Notes under the pieces: model-generated
The model's input: only the letters and a program-made list of their open reading frames with translations
The model's database searches: none
What the model was told of the DNA's origin: nothing
Translations under genes and position numbers: made by a program
Assembly: GCA_019916065.1 (NCBI GenBank)
Contig: CM034242.1
Span: 46,188,626 to 46,252,625, forward strand
DNA: 64,000 bases
Reading direction: 5' to 3'
Origin: Vitellaria paradoxa
Taxonomy: Eukaryota; Streptophyta; Magnoliopsida; Ericales; Sapotaceae
Part shown: positions 48,236 through 60,100 of the stretch, piece by piece
Layout of the letters: each line of letters begins with the position of its first letter
How positions within the stretch are numbered: the stretch's first letter is position 1

Positions 48236-48492
48236 GGGGCCCCTTCCGTAAACTGGTAAAAAAAACTTCAATTTTTTTTAACTTTTAAATTTTTCACCAA
48301 AACTTACTAAAAGCAAGAAATAATATGTATATAAATGTGTGTATACTACGCATAAAATCACCAATTTTTTTTTAATTTATCTTTAACTTTTTAAAGTTTT
48401 TACTAAATACATAAAAATTATTAAAAATGGTACATACACTAGATTAAAAGTTACCAAAAATCAATAAAAAATTAATTTGCCAAACGGGCCCT
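48236..48492. mobile_element. Tourist-like MITE upstream of the transporter gene
   Basis: Ends ggggccccttccgtaaactg and, inverted, gggcccgtttggcaaatta are inverted repeats around an AT-rich core of about 255 bp. The gggcccgtttgg end is classic for plant Tourist elements. Confidence 0.6.
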
Positions 48493-48535
48493 CCATTGCT
48501 TTTGGATTTTGCTCAAGAACATATTATCCTTATTA

Positions 48536-49395
48536 GGACTCATTTAGAATTCTGAAAAATTCTAAAAAACTTCTATAATTCTCTAAAATTATCTACAAAA
48601 TTTTTTTTATCTCAAACTTCGTGAATCTCTATAAATCTCCATAAATTTACATTTATATAATAAAACATGACGGTTTTTTAAAACGTCACTCTCACAAATT
48701 AAAATCAAACGGTTAAAAATTATTTTTTCTTTCATCCAACGATTAAAACCAATTTTATATTTTTAATTTCCCTCTCAGCTCTTATTTTAGTGGATCATAT
48801 TGCTATATATCTCACAAAATATATTGAGCATCTTACATTTCATTATATTTCAAGGATGGAAATCATATACAAATTAAAACTGCCTACTTAAATTTTGCTC
48901 AATAATAGTTTTATAAAAAATTGAACCTTTCAAATTAAAGCACCATAATTTGTAAATTCTTTTATGATACTTATAAAAAAATAATTAGAGAGAGATCAAA
49001 ACACAAGTAATAGTTGTTAAAACTTAAAGTTTTGAAAAATAAAATAAAACCCATAGATTATCATAATTTTTTAATTTAAACTTTTTTGTCAAAAATTTCA
49101 ACAGTATAAAAAATTTAATATTAATTTTATTCAGAGTGCCGTAGGCACAGGTTGTTACTAGTATCTTTACAAATCTCAATAAAATATTTACAAATTTCAA
49201 TAATATTTTTACAAATTTCAAAAAAATTTTAACAAAAAATAAAAATGTGTTTGCTCAAAACCATTCAAACGGATAAAAATCCATTCGAACATAATTATTC
49301 ATTTCTATTTTTCGTGGTTTGTGTTTTGTACTCTAAATACTAAAAAGTAACCCAAACAATATTTTATCTCAATTTTTATAACTCCAAATGGGCCC
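48536..49395. mobile_element. Harbinger-like MITE with TTA target duplication
   Basis: Flanked by tta at 48533-48535 and 49396-49398. Ends ggactcatttagaattctg and, inverted, gggcccatttggagttataa. 860 bp, no coding sequence. Confidence 0.75.
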
Positions 49396-50324
49396 TTAGT
49401 TTTAAAGATAACACACAATTCCCCTATTTTGGACTAAGTGCATAGTATTTGAGTCTTACACAAGTCAAAATAATTTTTTATTAACTATTAAATTTAATCA
49501 TTAACTATCTTTATATATTTTTTTTAATTCACTTAATTATAAATTATTTATTAAAAATATTATTTTAAACCATATGATATTTTTATTTTAAATTTGTTTG
49601 TAATTTATATTTATTTGAAAAATAAATCAAATACAAGCATTTTTCCGTTAATATATATAATAAATAAAGAATACACCAAAATATGTTTAAGTGAAACAAT
49701 TTGAAAAAATAGGCTTGTGACGACACCAAAATGAATGTCGTCAGTGACATTGACGACGCCCTTCAAATCAAATTTATGCCATGTTGTCAGTACCGCGGAT
49801 GACACTGTTAATGGGTGTCATCACTGGCACTGACGACACTATGTGTATAAACCATCATCTCCAACAGCCTGTTACACTCAGTTGCTCACGTAGAACTTTC
49901 TCCCTTCCATTTGCTATTTCCAACAGTAGCTATTAGGTTTGGGAGGTGTCATATCTATCACTAGGCTACTCTCGAAACTACTCATCTACTGTCATCTCCA
50001 TCTCCAACAATCAAAGTGTAAGTTTCTTTAGCTTCACCTATATATATACATTCACACTTAGCTCTTTCATTCAAAATGGTTCACTGGACATAAATCAATC
50101 TTTTTAGTCTCTTAATTTGATTACGTGTTGCATGATTTGGGTTCTATTGTATGATTTGAAGAAGAATTTTGCATTTTCAATTTCTAATTTATGCCTTCGG
50201 CTAAAATCCAAGATTCTCTGTGTACTCCACTTGAAATCTGATTATAGGTGAATTTTTTAGTTTGATTTATTGAAATCTGATTGAATGTGTATTGAATTGA
50301 ATTACGTTGATTGATTATGAGGAA

Positions 50325-51930
50325 AAACTGTGGGCACTCATTTCCACTACACAGCCATGCTCATCCTTAAGGATGTAAACGGGTAGGGTACGACCTAATT
50401 AGACAATCTCATTACCAAACCCGTTTATTTTTTTGTTACCATTACCGTTCCAAACCCATTTATTTTTTTAATTGAAATCCTAAACCTGTCCCGTCCCAAA
50501 CTCGTAAAATCTATCCCAAACGCGTAAAACCCGTTTATGTTCAATTGGTTAAATTACTCGTTAAGTGTCTGTTAAATACTCGATTTAAGATAAAAATAAA
50601 AAATTAGTAAGTGACAAAAATATTAAATTTATTAAATTAAATAAATTCATCAGTCAAAGGATCTCCAAAAGTTTTTTTTTTTTGAAAGGTAAACAAAATA
50701 TACTATAAATAGTAAAAATAAATATACAAAATATACAAAGACATGCCCTTGGAATAGTTTAATAAGAATCAAAGTTCATAAAGGACTTTCAAACCCAATA
50801 TGGAAGTTGGAACAATCTATGACATGTGAAAATAGCATATAATAAATTATAAATTAAACAAATTCAAATGAATTATCCCAACAAAGGGAAAAGCAACTAC
50901 CAACAAAGTATAAATGATATTGACTTCAGAAGTTCAAAAATTTTATCTTAGGGATAAAATTGTAATTGTCAATATATAAATATATATTTTTTATTTTATT
51001 TTATTTTATTAAACGAGTACTTTACGGGTATAGGGTACCCTATAGAAAAATCCCCAACCCATCCCCAACCCGTATGTGTATTAAATTTCAATCCTAAACC
51101 CGTCCCAATCCCATTAGGGTATTTTTCAATGGGTTTTTATCAGGTTCGATCGAGTCAAGTACCCTCATGTACTCATCCCACTGACATCCCTACTCATCCT
51201 CTCAAGTCGAACCATCACGTCACACCAGATTACAGTTTGTCGGTAGACGAGTATAGGGGCATCCTATTGTACATGGCCCTAAGCCCCGGGATGATTTGCC
51301 CCCCGCACCTGTGCTTGAGTCAGACTTGTCGAGCAGTTCTACAGCCCTAGTAGCCACATCTAGCTAAATACACAAGACACACATGCCTTCCTCAGCGCCG
51401 AGTGCTGAAAAGCAAACCAGCGAGACACGCATACATGCTTTCAGATTCAAATGTCAAGCTCTAGACCCCACTGTTAGCTATAGAGGCATGTGCTTCACTG
51501 TCAGCGAATATGGATGACTTTTGGTCTACGATTCTATATATAGAGCCATTCTTTACATCCCTCGCATCCAGATCACCTGCTGTTGCATTCAATACAAAGA
51601 TATCTGTGATAGACACCAGGCACCAGCTAAAGCTTACACACGCTGACTTAGAGCACAGAGAACAGGCACATCATCATCGACACACATTCCTATAGTATTG
51701 CCTATAGTAGGAGCGGATAAGCCATGGATTGATGACAGACGGGCGGAAGAGGCACGTGTGGATGACGCAGTGGTAGAGGCACATGTTGACAATGCATCGG
51801 GGGGGACCCACGTGTGGAGGAGGCACCGACGACATTAGTGACCATAGCTGGCGATGTGCCTTTACACCCGGACCAACCACGCTGTCCACGGAAAAGGCCT
51901 CATTGTGGCACTTTAAGTGATCCACTACAT
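50325..51930 (+). pseudogene. PMD gene tail in the deleted MULE, split by a hAT-like element
   Basis: If the 825-bp insertion is read through, ttccactacacagcca before it joins sequence after 51193, matching the large MULE around 23880-23910. Further matches: ILLYMALSPGMICPPHLCLS against ILLYIASSLEMIYPIHLCPS, MDDFWSTILYIEPFFTS against MDDFWSGILHIEPFFTS, and a final KRPHCG. The PMD core itself is absent and the frame is broken. Confidence 0.75.
50368..51192. mobile_element. Non-autonomous hAT-like element with 8-bp target duplication
   Basis: Flanked by ctcatcct at 50360-50367 and 51193-51200. Ends taaggatgtaaacggg and, inverted, tagggatgtcagtggg are terminal inverted repeats of about 16 bp. 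The 825-bp body has many aacccgt / cccgttta words and no transposase. The 8-bp duplication and the ends fit hAT. Confidence 0.85.
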
Positions 51931-52731
51931 TTTTTTTTTCTTTCATACTCTTATTAGAATTCTCATTTAGAATATATAAACAACAATATGTTTTATATGG
52001 GTTTAAACTTAAGCGATGTTTAGATTGGAGGTGTAATTTTTTGGACTTTGTTTTGATTTAGTTTAATAATTTTTTACTTTATTTTTTAATTTAGAAGTTA
52101 GCAAATATTTAACTTGCATTTTTTTTATTAATAGTTAGTTATTTTTAATTATTTATACTTAAACTTTTTCATTTGTTTTTGAGTTAACAAAATAGTTGGG
52201 TTGTGGTTCAGAGGTTGTCGTGTTTTTGTTCTTTAAAAGAAGGAGAGGGTTCTACAATTTGCTCTCCTCTTTCTTTGAGGTATGAATTTTTTTTTTTACT
52301 TTTTTCTTTCTTATACGAATTTCTAGAATGGATTCTTATGTTTATTGATATTTTGCATTTTTTTCCCATCTCACTTCTAACTTTATACTTTAATAGTAAT
52401 GAAATAAAGATTGGTCCATTTTGTGTATAGTTACTCAATTTTCCGATGTTGTGTTGATAATCTAGTTTCTAAAAGGGTTATAATACTTTTGTGTACTTTT
52501 TTTGAGTGAGTTTCAAACAATTTATATTCTGAGATGTTGTGGAGCACTCATTATCGTGTAGCACTGAAATGATTTTCATGGCATTAATTAAGCTTTTATC
52601 AGTAGTTTGGATAGTGACCATAGGCAGCTGTCATTTTGGTTCTTGAACTTGTCAATTCATTCTCTTGTTCTTTTTTTCCTTTTCAATCTACTCCAATAAT
52701 CTTCTTTCTGTTTTATGGCCTATTGTTCCCT

Positions 52732-52994
52732 TTTCTGTGGGTCGAAAAGAAACCCACAGCCATTATCCGAAGGTGCGCACTGGTGAAACCCGCCCCGTGG
52801 ACCAAGCTGGCAATGGTCCACGAAATGGTAAACCAGTCTAGGTAAGCCCTGGCTGACCGGCTCGATCGAGGGAAGCTGTTAGAAGTCCGCCAAAGCGGTA
52901 ACCCACCCTCCTGAAAGAGAGTTGAACCTGGGACCGCACGCGACCCAGGCCCTTAGGCACCCCCGAACTCCCGCTCGATCACCCTCGAATGGGC
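52732..52994 (-). mobile_element. tRNA-derived SINE with 14-bp target duplication
   Basis: Flanked by gcctattgttccct at 52718-52731 and 52995-53008. Read on the minus strand it begins GCGCCCATTCGAGGG, has a box-A-like GATCGAGCGGGAG and a box-B-like GGTTCAACTCT, and ends near CCCACAG plus a short A tail. About 263 bp and clearly GC-richer than its host MULE. SINEs are copied by LINE machinery from an RNA polymerase III transcript. Confidence 0.85.
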
Positions 52995-53316
52995 GCCTAT
53001 TGTTCCCTCTTTCTTGGCAATTAATTTTGTTTTAATGTTTGGGCCTTCTATTATACATTATTTTTCCATTTATTTTTGTGTTTACAGGTTTGGGAGGTAA
53101 TGTTTCAAATTGGAAAGGGTAACAAATAGCAATTGTAGCAGTGTATCATTGCTGCCACTAGCGACATGTCCTAAAATGAAATTGATGATGTCGAGATCAA
53201 TTTTGATGTTCAGTATGACGACACTTATCTTATTTTTACAAATTATTTTTGATCTGTCTGTTATGGTATATTATTTATTTATTATATACATTAATGTAAA
53301 AAAAAAAAAAAAACCC

Positions 53317-53399
53317 TCAAATACATGATGGGTGCATTCACGTCTAATTTAAAATATATTTTCCTAAAAATGCTATGGAAGAAAATGTTAAATTTAAAA

Positions 53400-53440
<41 letters not shown>

Positions 53441-53623
53441 AACATTCTTGCGCTCTGTGTCACGGCCTCCGCTCGCGGCCATTCTATCCAACGCGACCAT
53501 AGTCGTCGTAGCTCCCCACAGTCTTGAAAACATCCAATCTTCCAAAATTCCATCCCCTAGCACTCAACCACAACGACCCCAGATACTAAGACCCTGACTA
53601 TTTTTGACTTTTTGTAGATAGAT
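53317..53623 (+). promoter_or_regulatory. Proximal upstream region of the KANSL2-like gene
   Basis: About 300 bp from the MULE border to the ATG at 53624. Contains a (GA)n tract at about 53402-53437, a type of element often bound by plant GAGA-binding BPC proteins. A short poly-A/T and no clear TATA box. Function inferred from position. Confidence 0.45.
53402..53437. repeat. (GA)n microsatellite in promoter/5' UTR
   Basis: About 18 GA units, roughly 190 bp upstream of the start codon of the KANSL2-like gene. Confidence 0.95.
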
Positions 53624-54093
53624 ATGGCGGATCCCAGGAACAACAACAATGGCTCTTATTCGGCTACGGCGATGCCGATGGCCGTAGATGGGTTGGAAGA
53701 GGACTCTGCACTGTCCAGGTCCGAGTTCCTGACTCGGCAAGAGGTGCTGAAGCGGCGCTCTCGCCGGCTCCGTCAACTGGTTCAGATCTACACAGACCAT
53801 TACTGGTCTTTGATGGAGGAACTCAAGTTCAAGTACCGAGATTACTACTGGGAGTATGGAATAAGTCCGTTTCAGGAGGACGATATCAATCGCGGGAACA
53901 CTTCTGCCCCACAAACCACCACAGAGGAGAATGGTAAATTAGGGCTAGGGCTTGGGGCGAACGTGAACCCGAATCGATGTGGTTTGCATGGGTGCAAGAT
54001 GAAGGCCATGGCGCTGACCAGATTTTGCCATTCTCACATATTGTCCGATCCCAACCAGAAGCTCTACAGGGGATGCAACTACATAACCAAGAG
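53624..54093 (+). CDS. KANSL2/INO80-subunit-D-like protein, first coding exon
   Basis: Chromatin-associated protein family with a C3H-C3H type putative DNA-binding domain (KANSL2 of histone acetyltransferase complexes, INO80D of the INO80 remodeller). The ATG at 53624 opens MADPRNNNNGSYS. A basic helix follows (RQEVLKRRSRRLRQLVQIY), then HYWSLMEELKFKYRDYYWEY, a polar linker, and the zinc-binding start RCGLHGCKMKAMALTRFCHSH ... LYRGCNY. The exon ends AAGAG before GTTTGG, about codon 157, within the domain. The next exon should supply the second half of the zinc domain (usual motif around GPILCGKP); I did not find it up to 64000. It may lie beyond a long intron or be lost. Which of the two complexes it serves is not decided by sequence. 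Confidence 0.8.
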
Positions 54094-56933
54094 GTTTGGT
54101 GTTCCCTATGTCTTTCTTATTTTTGTTTTGGTTTGTTGCAAATATTATTGCTCTCTATTTCTAATTGTGAATTTTATGATATGAATTAGAATAACTTGCA
54201 AAGCCAATAAAGTCTGAATTTGCTATCCGTTGTGTGGTTGTCTTTAAAGGATAAAGGAGTGTTTTGTATTTCAGATTAACAGTTAAGATTTTGGGTTTGT
54301 TAATTTTGTTTGTTGCTCTGAGCAGAGACGGAGTAGGATTTTGATAAAAGGGGACATTGGAGCAAGACATACATTGTCAATCAAGCTTAACATTTAAAAA
54401 ATAAAAATAAAAATTATTCTATTAAAATTACTTGAGTTTAAGATTGTATACTTATAAAATTCTTACTAAATCTGTTGAGACATGTGCTCCCCGCGACCTC
54501 GTGTCACCACCCGCCACTTTTGCACTTGTCGGGAGTCCTGCATACGTGATGCTTTAGTTCAGATTTCTTCAAAATTAGAATGAAATAAATAAGTCTTCAT
54601 GCATTATTTGATTTAATCCAGTATATTAACATTGAAACATGGAGTTTTAATCAGAAATTTTGCAGCCAAAGCCTACATAACCTTTACTATAATTCATTTA
54701 ATGAAATCATTCTACATGTGTTGTGATCATCATAATAAATTTAATCTTTTCATAGTCATCACGTTTATGCATACAATTTTTGAAAGTTCAGTATAGGAAA
54801 AGTCATAACTATGCATTAACTATTTAATTCCTATTCACATTCCAATTCATTTATCATCCAGTCATGATATACAACTCACAAACAAATTTTCACCTACCTT
54901 TCGATGCTTAAAATAACATCGTGAAATTCATTTGTATTTAAATTTCCAATACAAGAAAATAAAATTCCAATTAAAAAAATTTAAGTTAAAATCTAATTCA
55001 AAATGCTGTGGCAGTTTCTTCTTGATCCTATATTAGTATGCTGTCTCTTGTTTATAAAAAATAAAAAATAAATAAAAAATCCATTTCAAAATGCATATCA
55101 TATTGGGATTAAAAACTAATTCAAGAATATAATTCTAATTTAATTGAAAGGAGGTATGGTAAAATTTGAAAGTAACACATTCTTAGATAAACCCATTTAT
55201 TCCAGTTCACAAATATATTTTCAATCAAAAAAGTTAGAAATTATAATCAAACATGTTTTGTTTACTCTTGATCATATTAACATTCCAAATTAAACCATCC
55301 ATTTTTATGAAGTTCACGTTATAAAATGATAGCTTTCCGATTCTAAAAAATTCATCCGAGCTGAAGAATAATAACTACAGGACACTTGAACTGATAATTA
55401 AAGGCACATCCTTGTCTTCTAAGAACAAAAATTTTTGGCACATCCTCATCTTTCATGAGATTTCCTTTTATCCAGTCTTATCCATATGCGTAGATTTAAA
55501 CAAAGTACATTAAAGATGTGGAGTTGAAATTTATAGATAAAAAGTATTTCATTACACTCAAACCACCATAGGGGATATAGAGCGGAACTTAAATTCTTTT
55601 ATGTATTTTGTTGAGCATATGAAAGTATAGTAGCAGGGAGGGGTTTTGTAATATTGGCATTCCCTTAATGCTACTTCTCTCTGTATCAATACAATTTTCA
55701 TTTACAAATTAATAAAATACACTTAAACCATCATCAAAAAGGACCAATCCAATATATTGCCTAAATATCTTTTATTTGCCTCCTATCATCTTTTGTTATC
55801 ATAAAACCCTAGGAAAAAAATCGTGTTTTGACAAACAAGCTCAAGAATATAAACACTTCCATAATAACAAAACTCAAAACGAAATTATCACATACATCTC
55901 AAACACATAGACTTATACCTAGTATAAATATCCAGGAACTAGTATCACCCATCTTTATACAAGTGAAGACGCGAATATGATCTACAAATGATAATAAATT
56001 CTTTAACCACGAAAAGAGAAATGCATCCAAACTTACTCATTGTTAATCAATTAGAGGTTTTATATTCCTTACCGTTAGACCTTACATTCAAATCAAGAAA
56101 CAAAGATTAACTGATAAAACTTCTCAAGTTAAAATCCCTTATATGCTGACAAAATTAATTGATGTTGCACATCTACATATATAAATAAAATGTCAAGAAA
56201 AACATTTCATTAATATTGGAAGTACACCTATTAACGCAATACATAAGGGAAAATGTTCTAATCTTGCTTTTAGTGTCTCCTGTTCTGAATAGTAAAGAAA
56301 ACATAAAAACCTAGAATATGGAGTAAGATAAATTTTATGTAAAATTTCCACGAACATCATTTAAACATGTAAACCATCGTGTCAATAGTCAAACACATAA
56401 GAATACAACTTAAAGAACTACCCAAAGCCGGTGTGAATTGAAAACCTATGATTTTATACCACACTGTCATGCGCTCACATATGCTGCTGTAGTGCTAGCG
56501 CTTGTGATCTAAGCACAATAAGTCTCCTTGGAGCCTGAAAGCAAGTCGTAACCTTGATCGTCATTGGCCACCAACTCTAGCTAGTACCTAGTTCGTCGCT
56601 TTTGTTCGTCTCATTTTTGGCAACCGTCGTCGTTGTCAGATGCCTCCGATAAGGGCTTCCAACCCCTCCAACGTGATTTTATATAAAAAAAAATTTAGTT
56701 TTTCTTAAGAATATTTTTCTCTAATTCTCCTCTTCTATCACATTCAAGATAAAAACCTAAAAAAAGAAAACAGTAGGCGGGAGGAGGGGGAGAGAGAGAC
56801 CAAACTTTTATTTTATTTTATTTTTTTCCCCAAAAAATGAAGTATTCTTACATGCCCTTCAACGCATTTGCGAAGTTCTTGAGCAAAATGTATTGGTTGC
56901 CTAATTTAAACCTTCAAAAGTAGGAGCGCTCTC
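54094..56933. other. AT-rich non-coding stretch, presumed intron 1 of the KANSL2-like gene
   Basis: No exon, RNA or clear element recognised. A GC-richer patch at about 54480-54545 and another at about 56440-56670 have no open frame with family resemblance. Confidence 0.4.
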
Positions 56934-57149
56934 TGTCAAAGAAATAGATTTACTGAAGATTTGACTTATCCAAATGGGTAGCCACTGTTTTATATTTATA
57001 CTAATACAAGTTACATATACAATAAATACTATACAAGGAATCTAGACTAGGTACATACCCCCTAGAATATTAAATACACTAAGTACATGCACATATATTA
57101 AATACACTAAGTACATGCACATACATTAACAGCCATATTTTCCCACACT
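56934..57149 (-). repeat. 3' LTR of the copia element
   Basis: Ends TG...CA on the minus strand. Contains a 28-bp internal tandem repeat around attaaatacactaagtacat at about 57069-57125. Confidence 0.95.
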
Positions 57150-57162
57150 CCCCCCTCAAGCT
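57150..57162 (-). promoter_or_regulatory. Copia polypurine tract
   Basis: Minus strand TTGAGGGGGGAG lies directly before the 3' LTR and would prime plus-strand DNA synthesis. Confidence 0.85.
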
Positions 57163-60100
57163 GGTGAATAGATATTCTCCATTCCCAGCTTGGATACAAT
57201 ACTTTCAAACACTGGACCACTTAACCCTTTGGTTAACACATCAGCGAGCTGATCATTTGTAGACACATAGGGTGTGCAGATCAATCCACTCTCCAATTTT
57301 TCCTTGATAAAATGTCTGTCAATTTTGATATGCTTTGTCCGATCATGTTGCACTGGATTGTGGGCTATGCTAATTGCAGACTTATTATCGCAATAAAGCC
57401 TCATCGGGCCCTCCAACTTGATCCTCATGTCTTCTAGAATGATCTTCAGCCAAAGTAACTCACATACTCTTTGAGCCATTGCTCGAAACTCAGCTTATGC
57501 ACTAGACCGTGCTACCACATTTTGCTTTTTACTTCTCCATGTCACAAGGTTCCCACCAAGAAACGTACAATATCCAGTGGTCGATCTTCTATCAATCAAT
57601 GACCCAGCATAATCAGCATCTGTATAGGCTTCAAGCATTAAGCCCCCACTCCTCCTAAAGAGAATTCCTCTTCCTGGTGTACTCTTAAGATATTGCAACA
57701 CTCTGTGTGCTGCTCGAAGATGAACCTCTTTTGGAGTGTGCATGAATTGACTAATCACATTCACAGCATAAGCTATATCCGGTCGTGTGTGGGACAGATA
57801 AATGAGCTTTCCCACCAAGCGTTGATACATCCCTTTGTCCACCATAGCATCTTCCTCTGCTATTCCAAGCTTTAGATTCGGATCTATTGGAGTACTCACC
57901 GGTTTGCATGCTGTTTTACCTGTCTCCTTGAGTAGATCAGTTACATACTTCTGCTGAGAGAGAAAAATACCCTTATCTGAATGTGCCACTTCAATTCCAA
58001 GAAAATACTTTAGCTTCCCAAGTGTCTTAATCTCGAATTCTTTTGCCAAGCACTCACTCAAAAAATGTCTCTCCTCATCATCACTTCCTGTAACAATTAT
58101 ATCATCCACATAAACTAAGAGAACTGTGACTCCCCCTGAAGACGAGTGTTTGACGAACAGTGTATGATCTCCTTGACTTTACTTATATCCTAACATCACC
58201 ATAACCTTGGCAAACCTGCCGAACCATGCTCGAGGAGATTGTTTAAGCCCATATAATGTCTTCTTTAACCTACACACTGTATGATCAGTAACTCATTTTC
58301 CATAACCAGGTGGAATTTCCATATATATCTCTTCCTCTAGATTTCCATGCAAGAAAGCATTTTTTATATCAAACTGTTGTAAATCCCATCCAAAGTTAGC
58401 TGCCAAAGACAATAGGATTCTAACAGTATTCAGCTTTGCAACTGGGGCAAAAGTCTCTAGATAGTCCACTCCATACATCTGAGTATAACCTTTGGCTACC
58501 AACCTTGCCTTGTATCTCTCCACTGAACCATCAGCTCTATACTTCACTGTGTACACCCATTTACATCCCACTGGTTTCTTCCCTGCTGGTAACTCCACAA
58601 GCTCCCATGTTTTGTTCTTTTCCAGTGCCTCCATTTCTACATTCATAGCTTGCTTCCATTTTTCATTAGACAAAGCTTCGGATAGATTGGAAGGAATGAC
58701 AATGGTTTCTAGGTTATTGAGGAAGGCTCTGTGTGACGGGAAAAATTGCTTAAAGGACAGGAAGTGTGCAAGGGGATATAAGGGTCTTTTAGTGCACTCT
58801 CTCATACCTTTTCTCAATGCAATGGGCAAGTCTGTGTCACTACTACCCTTATGGGTCTCACTCTCTACTTCTGGTTCGGCTTCAATCTGTAATATGGGTT
58901 CAGGAATCATTATCTCATCGGACTCTTGGACTTGCGTAGAGTTGGGGGCAACCATCTTCCTCCTTGCATACATCTTGCCTTTGCCATATTTAACATCCCT
59001 GGGAATAGACTCAGTTTCGGGTTGAGTAGACACGGAAGCTGTTGTTACAGGATTAGACACAAGTTCAGAGGAAACTATGACAGATTCAGATAGTTCAGAT
59101 TGAAACGGAGCATGATCACTAGTGGATGAAGAAGTAGGATGGTTTGAAACTGATGAAGAAGTAGGATGGTTTGAAACTGAAAGATCCAACATTAAGTCAA
59201 AATCCAAACCCTCGTCTTCTCTCACTAACTTCTCCCCCTGAAGATAAGGGTTTGGAAAGTAAGATTCACGTTCATTGAAGGTAACATCCATAGAAACAAA
59301 GAATTTTCGGGAAGGTGGATGATAACACTTGTAACCTTTCTGAGTTGACGAATATCCCACAAATACACACTTTATAGCTCTTGGATCCAGTTTCCCTCGG
59401 TTGTGACTGTGAACATGTACAAAGGACGTACACCCAAACACTCTAGGAACAAGATTATTTGTGGTGTGTAAGGTAGGGTAAAATGTTGACAACACGTCCA
59501 TTGGACTCTTAAATCCTAGGACTCTAGAGGGCAATCTGTTTATGAGATGTGTTGCTGTAAGAACAGCTTCCCCCCAAAAAGTTTTAGGAACATGGTTTTC
59601 AAATAACAAAGCTCGGGTTTTTTCAAGGAGATCACCATTTTTCCTCTCTGCAACTCCATTTTGCTGCGGGGTATTCACACAAGATGACTCATGTATTATC
59701 CCTTCCTTTTGAAAAAATGGACTGAGACTTTGATTAAAATAGTCCCTTGCATTATCAGACCTAACTCTTTTGATGGTCACTCCAAACTGATTTTTAATCA
59801 TGGAACAGAAATTTGGGAAAACAATACTGACATCAGATTTTTGTTTAAGAAGAAAAATCCAGCAGACTCGAGTGCAATCATCAATAAAGGAAACAAACCA
59901 TCGTGCCCCAGAGATATTAGCAACAGTAGATGGACCCCAAACATCACTATGAATTAAATAAAAAGGAATGGAACTTATTTTATTGTGCCCTGGAAATGGT
60001 ATACGTTTGTGTTTGGCAAGTTCACATTTTTCACAATGAAAAGACTCAACATCAAAACTTTTAAACAAAGACGGAAACAAAAGTTTAATGACTCTAAATG

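Larger units (their letters stand above)
49636..53316 (+). mobile_element. Internally deleted MULE of the MULE-PMD family
   Basis: A 9-bp target duplication tcaaataca lies at 49627-49635 and 53317-53325. The ends pair inverted: ttaatatatataataaataa near 49647 against the inverted right end ttaatgtatataataaataa, then gtgacgacacc and related hairpin words on both sides. It keeps the family 5' leader (catctccaacaatcaaa near 50000, also present upstream of the large MULE's transposase) and only the PMD C-terminal tail; the transposase is gone. A hAT-like element (50368-51192) and a SINE (52732-52994) inserted later. Confidence 0.8.

Noticed and set aside
53564..53914. 116-codon minus-strand frame over the KANSL2-like exon
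   Set aside because: Antisense shadow of the conserved plus-strand exon.
58436..59025. Plus-strand open frames of 70-177 codons over the copia pol
   Set aside because: Antisense shadows of the gag-pol frame.
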